From a filamentous cyanobacterium CCP3 (GTDB lineage Bacteria; Cyanobacteriota; Cyanobacteriia; Phormidesmidales; Phormidesmidaceae): a DNA stretch of 62,492 nt. Positions 56,424 through 62,492 of this stretch are shown piece by piece (position 1 is the stretch's first letter; each line of letters opens with the position of its first letter). Both the position numbers and the translations under genes were made by a program. Location of the stretch: assembly GCA_003022385.1 (NCBI GenBank), contig PYGV01000005.1, positions 1 through 62,492 on the forward strand, in the 5' to 3' direction. The notes below the pieces were generated by a model. It was not told the DNA's origin, ran no database searches, and saw only the letters and a program-made list of their open reading frames with translations.

Positions 56424-58133
56424 ATGGTGTCTATGCTTTACTCCTATCGACGCTGCCTGATACCCCTAAGCTTAGGCATTACCCTATCTGGCTGGTCCGC
56501 TGTGGGACTGGCGGCTCCCAATTTTGCCGCCGAATCTTTAGCCGAGGCTGATGATGCAGAAGGGGTGGCGATCGCCCAGGTCGAAGCAGAGACTCCAGCC
56601 AATTCAGATCCCCTTGTTCTTGACGATCAACCTGCGCTCGTTCGTCCAACGGGTGAGGGCCTAGAGCCAGGGGAGGAGGCCGTGCCCCTCTCTACCGATG
56701 GCGACGAGGGGGACTACTTGCCCGATCCAACCCGGTCTGGCCTGCCGCTGCCGCAGTCAGATCGACCGACGGACGAGGGGTTTGATGTACCACCTGAATA
56801 CTTAACCCCTGAAGCCAATTCACTGCTGGTGCCGACGCGGCCTGAAGAGGTCGAGATTGTGGGTACCCAGCCTCTGTCGCTCGAAACCGCCATCGAGCTG
56901 GCCTATCGCAACAGCGAGGAGCTGCGCATTGCCCTGCTGCGGCTAGAGCGGAGCCAGGCCGGGCTGCGCGCCGAACGGGCATCGCTTTACCCAACGGTCG
57001 ACCTCACTGGCAGTCTGCAAACCACAAACCAGTCTTCCTCAGGGGGCGGAAACCAGTTTGGTGGCGGCGGTGATGTTACCAGTACTACCGCGTCGGGTAC
57101 CCTCAGAACCGACTACGACCTGGGCCTATCGGGGGAGCGATCGGCCCGAATTTCAGCGGCAGAGCGACAGGTGCGGCTGTCTGAGCTTCAGCTGGAGCAA
57201 ACCCGCGAGGACTTGCGGCTCAACACCATAACCGACTACTACGCCGTGCAGGAGGCGATCGAGCAGATTCGCATCAACCAGGCTTTTTTGGATGAGGCCG
57301 AGCGCAACCTGCGCGACAGTCAGCTGCGCGAGGAGGTCGGGGTCGGCACTCGCTTCGACGTGCTGCGCGCCGAGGTACAGGTTGCCAATGCCCGCCAGAC
57401 CCTGACCCAGGCTGCCAGCCAGCGGGAAATTGCCCAGCGGCAGCTGTCCCGACGGCTCAATGTGCCTCCGTCGATTGAGCTGACCTCGCTGGCGGTCAAC
57501 ATAGCTGGCGCTTGGCCACTTTCTCTAGAAGAAAGCATTGTGCTGGCCTATCAAAATCGGGCTGAGCTAGAGCAGTTTTTGGTTGAGCGGGAGTTTAACG
57601 ACGCCCAGCGGCGGATCAGTCTGTCCGCTGTTCGCCCCAGTCTGGGAGTGTTTGGTCAGTATGGGCTCCAAAGCTTACTCAGTTCGTCAACAGGGGCCTC
57701 CTCCAGTCTGGGGGATGGGTTTTCGCTGGGGGCTCAGCTGAGCTGGCGGCTCTTTGATGCCGGTGCCGCCAGAGCCAGGGCCACCCAAAATGAACTCGAC
57801 ATTCAAACCGACGAGTTTGAGTTTGAAAGCGCCCGCAACGATATTCGCATTCAGGTGGAAGAAGCCTACTACACGCTAGTGGCCAACCAGGCCAACATTG
57901 ACACAGCCTCTGTAGCGGTCAACCAGGCCGAGGAGGCACTGGAGCTGGCTACCCTGCGCTTTAACGCCGGAGTGGGTACTCAGCTCGATGTGCTCACCGC
58001 CACCCGCGAGCTGGCCGAGGCCGAAGGTAACTTGGTCACCGCTGTGCTCGACTACAATCGTGCCCTGGCTCGCCTGGAGCGAGCGGTCAGCAACCTGGGT
58101 TCTTCCCCTGAAATTCTGGATGTTGAGCCTTAG
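56424..58133 (+). CDS. TolC-family outer-membrane efflux protein
   Basis: The protein has 569 residues. A signal peptide (LIPLSLGITLSGWSAVGLAAP) is followed by a ~110-residue acidic, Pro-rich linker, then two copies of the OEP domain, each beginning with an LSLExxIxLAYxNxxEL-type pattern (PLSLETAIELAYRNSEELR and PLSLEESIVLAYQNRAELE). Long helices with Ala/Glu/Gln heptads match TolC. It trimerises into a channel through outer membrane and periplasm for type I secretion or drug efflux. The inner-membrane partner is not encoded nearby. Confidence 0.9.
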   Translation: MVSMLYSYRRCLIPLSLGITLSGWSAVGLAAPNFAAESLAEADDAEGVAIAQVEAETPANSDPLVLDDQPALVRPTGEGLEPGEEAVPLSTDGDEGDYLPDPTRSGLPLPQSDRPTDEGFDVPPEYLTPEANSLLVPTRPEEVEIVGTQPLSLETAIELAYRNSEELRIALLRLERSQAGLRAERASLYPTVDLTGSLQTTNQSSSGGGNQFGGGGDVTSTTASGTLRTDYDLGLSGERSARISAAERQVRLSELQLEQTREDLRLNTITDYYAVQEAIEQIRINQAFLDEAERNLRDSQLREEVGVGTRFDVLRAEVQVANARQTLTQAASQREIAQRQLSRRLNVPPSIELTSLAVNIAGAWPLSLEESIVLAYQNRAELEQFLVEREFNDAQRRISLSAVRPSLGVFGQYGLQSLLSSSTGASSSLGDGFSLGAQLSWRLFDAGAARARATQNELDIQTDEFEFESARNDIRIQVEEAYYTLVANQANIDTASVAVNQAEEALELATLRFNAGVGTQLDVLTATRELAEAEGNLVTAVLDYNRALARLERAVSNLGSSPEILDVEP

Positions 58134-58157
58134 GAAAAGGATTTTCTAGGACTGTCT

Positions 58158-58679
58158 ATGACGGCTCTACATCTTGAGGCTGATCACCTGCGGGCGATCG
58201 CCCAGGCGCTCACCGCTTGCTACCCCAGTGAGGGCTGCGGCCTGCTGCTGGGGCGCCGAACGTTTGCAGTCGAGGATACTAAGGAGACGGGTCGAACGGT
58301 GAGCGGCATTGTACCTGTGGCTAACGCCTGGGAGCCCTCGCTGCTGGGCTATACCGACGTTGAGGGCAGGGAGCAGAGCCATAGCCAGCGCGATCGCTAC
58401 TGGATTGACCCCGCCGATCTGCTGGCGGTGCAGCGACAGGCGCGGGAGCAGGGGCTGGAAATTATTGGCATCTACCATTCGCACCCCGACCATGGGGCTG
58501 TGCCATCGGAGTGCGATCGCGCCCTGGCCTGGCCGGTCTACTCCTACGTCATCGTGTCGGTGGTGCAGGGCGAAGTTACCGACCTCAAAAGCTGGCGGCT
58601 CGACGAGCAAAACCAGTTCCAGCCCGAGCCTGTAAAAATGATCGGATCATCTACTAACAAAGCCCCATTCTTGTCCTAA
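58158..58679 (+). CDS. JAMM/MPN-family M67 metallopeptidase
   Basis: The 173-residue protein has Glu25 (YPSEGCGLLLGRR) and the JAMM zinc motif His107-x-His109 ... Ser117-x2-Asp120 (HSHPDHGAVPSECD), complete and therefore active. In bacteria such stand-alone JAMM proteins trim C-terminal tails from ubiquitin-like sulfur carriers (as with CysO-cysteine and Mec+). It lies 25 bases after the TolC stop and directly before the E1-like gene, consistent with that pathway. No signal peptide. Confidence 0.87.
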   Translation: MTALHLEADHLRAIAQALTACYPSEGCGLLLGRRTFAVEDTKETGRTVSGIVPVANAWEPSLLGYTDVEGREQSHSQRDRYWIDPADLLAVQRQAREQGLEIIGIYHSHPDHGAVPSECDRALAWPVYSYVIVSVVQGEVTDLKSWRLDEQNQFQPEPVKMIGSSTNKAPFLS

Positions 58680-58693
58680 GCTGAAAAGATGTC

Positions 58694-58728
58694 AAAAACG
58701 GTCGTGCCCCAGGCCGTTTTTTGTTTTT
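58694..58728 (+). terminator. Terminator between the JAMM and E1-like genes
   Basis: AAAAACGG (58694-58701), a 12-base loop and CCGTTTTTTG; the T-run follows directly. It shows that the E1-like gene starts at 58755 rather than at an in-frame upstream codon, which would fall inside this stem. Confidence 0.7.
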
Positions 58729-58754
58729 ACCGCCACAGTTTCTCTTCCGAGGCC

Positions 58755-59927
58755 ATGCTCAACCCTAATCTGGACGATATTCAGCTCACCAAAGAGGAGT
58801 ACGAGCGCTACTCCCGCCATATCATTTTGCCGGAAGTAGGCCTGGACGGGCAGAAAAAGCTCAAGGCCGCCAGCGTGCTCTGCGTCGGCACTGGTGGTCT
58901 GGGGTCGCCCCTGCTGCTGTATCTGGCCGCCGCTGGCATTGGCCGCATCGGCATCGTCGACTTTGACACGGTCGATCAGTCAAACCTGCACCGTCAGGTG
59001 ATCCACAGCGAGTCGTGGGTGGGCAAGCCCAAAATTGAGTCGGCCAAGAGCCGCATTCTCGAAATCAACCCCCACTGCCAGATCGACCTCTACGAGACCC
59101 GGCTCAGCGCCGAGAACGCCCTGGATATTTTTGCACCCTACGATGTTGTAGTAGACGGCACCGACAACTTCCCCACCCGATACCTGGTCAACGACGCCTG
59201 CGTGCTGCTCGGCAAGCCCAACGTCTACGGCTCCATTTTCCGCTTTGAGGGGCAGGCGACGGTTTTCAACTACCAGGATGGCCCCAACTACCGCGACCTC
59301 TACCCCGAACCGCCGCCGCCGGGGCTGGTGCCCTCCTGCGCCGAGGGCGGGGTGCTGGGCGTGCTGCCCGGCATTATTGGCGTCATTCAGGCCAATGAGA
59401 CCATCAAGGTGATTTTGGGCACGGGCAATACCCTCAGCGGTCGCCTGCTGCTCTACAATGCCCTTGAGATGACCTTTAGAGAGCTAAAGCTGCGCCCCAA
59501 CCCGGTGCGCCCGGTGATCGAAAAGCTAATCGACTACGAAGAATTCTGCGGTATTCCCCAGGCGCGTATGGAAGAAGAACAGGAGAAAGCTGGCCTCGCT
59601 GAGATGAGCGTGACCGAACTCAAGCAGGTGCTCGACGGTGGTGACGGCAACGTGCTGCTGCTCGACGTGCGCAACCCCAACGAGTACGAGATCGCCCGCA
59701 TTCCTGGCTCGGTGCTGGTGCCGCTGCCCGACATCGAAAACGGCGACGGTGTTGACAAGGTGAAGTCGATGCTCAACGGTCATCGGCTGATTGTGCACTG
59801 CAAGATGGGCGGGCGATCGGCCAAGGCCTTGGGCATTCTTAAGCAGCATGGCATTGAGGGCACCAATGTGAAGGGCGGCATCACCGCCTGGAGCAAAGAG
59901 GTCGATTCCTCTGTGCCGGAGTACTAA
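58755..59927 (+). CDS. moeB: E1-like adenylyltransferase with C-terminal rhodanese (MoeB/ThiF type)
   Basis: The 390-residue protein has an ATP site CVGTGGLGSPLLLYLAAAGIG (Gly-rich, about 43-62), DFDTVDQSNLHRQ and a conserved Cys195 (PSCAEGGVLG). The CxxC zinc pairs of E. coli MoeB are absent. The rhodanese domain (about 283-390) has active Cys349 (VHCKMGGRSAKAL). Such fusions activate and sulfurate carriers (MoaD, ThiS, CysO type) for molybdopterin, thiazole or cysteine. The JAMM gene upstream suggests a carrier that is made as a precursor or recycled. Confidence 0.92.
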   Translation: MLNPNLDDIQLTKEEYERYSRHIILPEVGLDGQKKLKAASVLCVGTGGLGSPLLLYLAAAGIGRIGIVDFDTVDQSNLHRQVIHSESWVGKPKIESAKSRILEINPHCQIDLYETRLSAENALDIFAPYDVVVDGTDNFPTRYLVNDACVLLGKPNVYGSIFRFEGQATVFNYQDGPNYRDLYPEPPPPGLVPSCAEGGVLGVLPGIIGVIQANETIKVILGTGNTLSGRLLLYNALEMTFRELKLRPNPVRPVIEKLIDYEEFCGIPQARMEEEQEKAGLAEMSVTELKQVLDGGDGNVLLLDVRNPNEYEIARIPGSVLVPLPDIENGDGVDKVKSMLNGHRLIVHCKMGGRSAKALGILKQHGIEGTNVKGGITAWSKEVDSSVPEY

Positions 59928-59930
59928 TCC

Positions 59931-59951
59931 GTAGGGTGGGCATTGCCCACC
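59931..59951. repeat. GTAGGGTGGGC hairpin repeat
   Basis: GTAG is followed by GGTGGGC (59935-59941), loop ATT, GCCCACC (59945-59951). It shares the GTAGG(G/A)TG start with the repeats at 1441 and 1634. It lies 4 bases past the moeB stop and may also act as a transcript end. Confidence 0.7.
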
Positions 59952-59992
59952 ATCAACCCCGGTCGAATTACCTGATCACTTGCAGTCGTCAC

Positions 59993-60518
59993 ATGCCCTG
60001 GTGGAAACCTCTCCATCGGGGCATTCTGTTTATCAGGGGCGTTCAACCCTGCCAATCCGCTAAGCTAAAGACACTACGCAGGATTCCGTGGCTCAATTTT
60101 CTATCCCTTATCTCGGCCACGACGGTCACTCTGCTGCTGATCAGTATCGCCTTTCTGCGGTTTTACAATGAGCAAGACTTTACCTTCCTCGGCCTCATTG
60201 CTAACCCCAGGGTCTGGAGCAACCGATTCACCGTGGCGGCCCTCGTGGCTGTGATTCTTAATTTCTGCATTGAGTTGGGACGGTCGAAACTGAGAAGCAG
60301 ACCGCTTGGCTGAAGAAGCACAACGAAGAGCGGAGGCTGAACGAGCAGAGGGAGATCGAAGAGCTGCGTCAGCAGAACAGGCGGCTCGCCGAGCTGCAGT
60401 CGAAATTGAACGAGATTTTGCATTCCTGAGTGATCTGCTAGATCCTTCCTCGGACAATCAGCGTCGTTTGTCACAGGTCATTGCTCTTTTGAGGGCATAT
60501 CGCGACATGCTGGTGTAA
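59993..60518 (+). pseudogene. Frameshifted membrane/coiled-coil protein gene
   Basis: The first part (about 59993-60313) encodes two membrane helices (LSLISATTVTLLLISIAFLRF and VAALVAVILNFCIELG) and then runs into a stop. From about 60281 another frame is open and reads EADRLAEEAQRRAEAERA, then ...AVEIERDFAFLSDLLDPSSDNQRRL to 60518, a coiled coil plus a conserved-looking end. Two-helix proteins with such a charged coiled coil and DPxxxNxxRL tail are one gene in other cyanobacteria, as I recall. A single-base change near 60270-60300 has apparently split it; sequencing error or true decay cannot be separated here. Confidence 0.6.
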
Positions 60519-60612
60519 TCGACTCCAACTGTTCGCCCTTAACTAAGCTCAAGTGATTCGCCGCGCCCAACAGTTGTTATCATCGAGCACGGGTTTGTTG
60601 GGAGGTGGGGCA

Positions 60613-61191
60613 ATGGCACTAGGGTTTACGCATGGTCTGGTCTGGGCGATCGCGGCTCTGGCCTTCACCGCCCAGCCGGGTTGGGCTCTGCCGGGTCAAA
60701 CGGTCAACCTCACCGAGACCTGGATTCGCAACAATCCTACCCTCGAGCCCGGCCCCAATGAGCGGCTGACAGTCAACCGCCTGGTTTCCCCTGGACAGCG
60801 GTTCACCTTTCAGGCGTCGGTGTTTCCGGTGGTTGGCGTAGTGCCTATCTCCGATCGCCGCCAGATTCGCACCGAGCGCTTTAGTCTGGTTGACTACGCT
60901 AACCCTATTGACAGCGATCGCCTCAATGAGTCGCTGCGGGCCATCTACGGGCAGGAGATTTTTAACGACTACCGTCAGGGGACGGTACTGATGCGATACC
61001 CGGAGCGGGGTCGCCGCCCGGCCCCGACTGACAATCCCAACCTGTTTCTCCGGGGCGAAGTGCGCGAAGGCGAACGGTTCGCCTACTGGCAGGAGATTGC
61101 CTACGATCGCTCTGGTACCGCCTATTTGGGCCGCATGGTCGTGTTTCTTAAGGACGATCTGCCGGCTCTACAGGCTCAGCTAAATCTTTGA
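60613..61191 (+). CDS. Exported conserved hypothetical protein (192 aa)
   Basis: Start ATG 60613 has GGAGG 7 bases upstream, unlike the longer in-frame frame. A signal peptide (LVWAIAALAFTAQPGWALPG) is cleaved near residue 29. The mature part is beta-rich with charged loops (FTFQASVFPVVGVVPISDRRQ, RYPERGRRPAPTDNP, FAYWQEIAYDRSGTAYLGRMVVFL) and no Cys. The periplasm or thylakoid lumen is likely. I do not recognise a family. Confidence 0.7.
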   Translation: MALGFTHGLVWAIAALAFTAQPGWALPGQTVNLTETWIRNNPTLEPGPNERLTVNRLVSPGQRFTFQASVFPVVGVVPISDRRQIRTERFSLVDYANPIDSDRLNESLRAIYGQEIFNDYRQGTVLMRYPERGRRPAPTDNPNLFLRGEVREGERFAYWQEIAYDRSGTAYLGRMVVFLKDDLPALQAQLNL

Positions 61192-61205
61192 TCTGGTGGA
61201 AACGC

Positions 61206-62093
61206 TCAGGTGTGGAGCCAGGTAGTTGCCAGCGGCATGACCGTTGCCAACCAGAGTAAGCGTTCCAGTCGTGGTGTTTGAGGTTCTACGTCAGGGGCTG
61301 AAGTCAGCAGTGCATTGACTCGCTGCTCTAAGTGGCTGAGTGACTGCGACTCATTAAACCCCGCGCAAGAATCGATGCCAACCCCTAGCTCCAGGGGCTG
61401 CATTGCCAGAGTCATCTGGTGGGTCAGTTTTACTAACAACTCTGCCAACATGAGGCGATCGCTGCTGGCTGCCGCCTGCTGATCGGCCCGAAGTTCTCGC
61501 AGCAGCAGCAGGTCTTCCCACAGGGCTGTGGTGTTGGGTAGCCAGAAGGCAAAGCGCCGGAGCAGGCCCAGACCCCAGAACCACAGCGGGTCATGAAAGT
61601 CGGCGTGGGCCTGTTCGTGGGCCAGCACCGCCTGCTGCTCGGAGGGAGTGAGCTGATCGAGCCAGCCCTGGCTGACGAGCAGCGACGATCGCCACAGCCC
61701 TACCTGGGCGGCCATCGGTACATCAGTCGGCACATAGCGAGCGGATTCTCCCTGCGGCAGGGTGATGGTTGGGTACTGTCGCAGTCGCCAGTGCATCCAC
61801 AGGGCGCGACCCAGCGAGTAAACCAGCACGCCGCTAAACCAGAACAGCACTCCCAGACTGGCCCAGCACCCTACGGGGCTAACCGACCAGCCCATCATGG
61901 TGCCGTGGTGCCCCATGGCCAGCACTGCTCCAGCCACCAGCACAATCATTAGAGGCGGCAGGCAAAAGTGGCCAAGGGCAGACTCCCAACGGACCTGCCA
62001 GGAGCGATCGGACACTTGGCCCTGGCCACCTCGCCACTGCCACCGCCAGCCCACCGCCAGCAGACTTGTGCATACAATCAGGCTGCTGTGCAT
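61206..62093 (-). CDS. M56-family membrane metallopeptidase (BlaR1-like, no sensor)
   Basis: The 295-residue protein has four membrane segments and the zinc motif HEQAH in VLAHEQAHADFHDPLWFWG (HExxH). In BlaR1/MecR1 such a peptidase cleaves the BlaI/MecI repressor after a signal, but the C-terminal penicillin-binding sensor domain is missing here. The start codon overlaps the BlaI-like stop by one base (TAATG), so the two are translationally coupled. Confidence 0.88.
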   Translation of the reverse strand: MHSSLIVCTSLLAVGWRWQWRGGQGQVSDRSWQVRWESALGHFCLPPLMIVLVAGAVLAMGHHGTMMGWSVSPVGCWASLGVLFWFSGVLVYSLGRALWMHWRLRQYPTITLPQGESARYVPTDVPMAAQVGLWRSSLLVSQGWLDQLTPSEQQAVLAHEQAHADFHDPLWFWGLGLLRRFAFWLPNTTALWEDLLLLRELRADQQAAASSDRLMLAELLVKLTHQMTLAMQPLELGVGIDSCAGFNESQSLSHLEQRVNALLTSAPDVEPQTPRLERLLWLATVMPLATTWLHT

Positions 62094-62492
62094 TAGGCGT
62101 CCTCCTGTTTGGCGTCGCGCAGGGCGCGCAGTCGATCGGCGATCGCATCGAGCTTCTCCAGATCAGCGGCGTCCAGGCTGTCGGCAAAGGCGGCCACAAT
62201 GTCAGGGCTACCGATGGCCAAAAAGTTTTGTAGCTGCTGGTGGGCCGTTAATAGCTTGGCGTCTTGTTGCGAAACGGTGGGCTGCCAGCAGTAAACCTGC
62301 CGCAGTTTTCCCATGCCCTCTCGCTGAACTGTCTCTCGCTGCAGCCAGCCTTTTTTGGCCAACCGCTGTAGCACCGTTGTGATGGAAGCCTGGGTGAGGT
62401 CGCGATCGGGGTCGGCCAAAATGTGGTCGTGAATCTCTTTGACCGTCGCGCCATCCTTGGACCAAATAATGGTCAGAATCTCGGTCTCTAGC
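62093..62492 (-). CDS. BlaI/MecI/CopY-family repressor (5' end cut by window edge)
   Basis: The frame is open to the window end and reads ...LETEILTIIWSKDGATVKEIHDHIL, then DLTQASITTVLQRLAKKGWLQRE, the winged-helix of BlaI/MecI, followed by a short helical dimerisation tail with acidic patches. About 132 residues are visible; the first ~10 are missing. It should repress its own operon and be relieved by cleavage from the M56 partner. The operator region lies outside the window. Confidence 0.88.
   Translation of the reverse strand, partial: LETEILTIIWSKDGATVKEIHDHILADPDRDLTQASITTVLQRLAKKGWLQRETVQREGMGKLRQVYCWQPTVSQQDAKLLTAHQQLQNFLAIGSPDIVAAFADSLDAADLEKLDAIADRLRALRDAKQEDA

Noticed and set aside
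59936-59992. GTG start for the frameshifted gene
   Set aside because: The GTG lies in the hairpin repeat; ATG 59993 is the better start.

Overview
The window is a contiguous piece of a cyanobacterial chromosome. Oxygenic-photosynthesis genes show this directly: psbB, psbT, psbM, psbV and petE (plastocyanin). Several protein families known mainly from cyanobacteria support it (standalone DUF1400, DUF4278, CGLD27/DUF1230, TIGR03279 radical SAM, an NDH-2-type oxidoreductase), as does the frequent octamer GCGATCGC (HIP1). The high GC content and gene content suggest a Leptolyngbya/Nodosilinea-like filamentous lineage, but that placement is inference. No prophage, insertion sequence, CRISPR array or rRNA operon is visible. 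Genes are densely packed on both strands.

Layout. 0-5 kb: a small membrane coiled-coil protein, a PPP-type phosphatase, two dispersed hairpin repeats, gap1-type GAPDH, a 56-aa membrane protein, a DUF1400 protein and a GntR/UTRA regulator. 5-8 kb: a HutC-like operator separates that regulator from a two-gene unit (fatty-acid desaturase plus MetX-like alpha/beta hydrolase), followed by OsmC. 8-14 kb, all minus strand: a dienelactone-hydrolase-type enzyme, a GAF-GAF-PAS adenylate cyclase, a pentapeptide-repeat remnant, accD, psbV and petE. 14-23 kb: a class A beta-lactamase-fold protein, an exported beta-rich protein, RecQ, a B12-binding radical SAM enzyme, two very small unlisted-size genes, a candidate leader peptide and the B12-dependent ribonucleotide reductase nrdJ. 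23-31 kb: a large coiled-coil membrane protein; rsfS, CGLD27 and asparaginase in a row; initiator tRNA; a four-carbon acid sugar kinase; hslO; and a Nudix hydrolase.

31-41 kb: a Met-rich zinc-ribbon protein, aquaporin Z, glgX with an alkyltransferase-like protein, rpsA, nrdR, then the photosystem II cluster psbB-psbT (minus) divergent from a 2Fe-2S ferredoxin and psbM (plus), followed by an Anbu proteasome-like protease. 41-51 kb: a phosphopantetheinyl transferase, NDH-2, a copper amine oxidase, an exported repeat protein, a VOC protein, and purL-purF. 51-62.5 kb: an FHA-adenylate cyclase, a DUF3120-like membrane protein, uppP, the TIGR03279 radical SAM protein, a TolC-type outer-membrane protein behind a TetR-like palindrome, a JAMM peptidase with an E1-like/rhodanese enzyme (sulfur-carrier chemistry), a frameshifted membrane/coiled-coil gene, an exported protein, and a BlaI/M56 signalling pair cut by the window edge.

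Most of the window is housekeeping. The least explained parts are the GntR-controlled desaturase/hydrolase locus with its palindromes, the short-ORF leader of nrdJ with two other small genes nearby, the unusual 1:72 pair of the initiator tRNA, the frameshifted gene near 60.3 kb, and several repeat-built proteins of unknown function.
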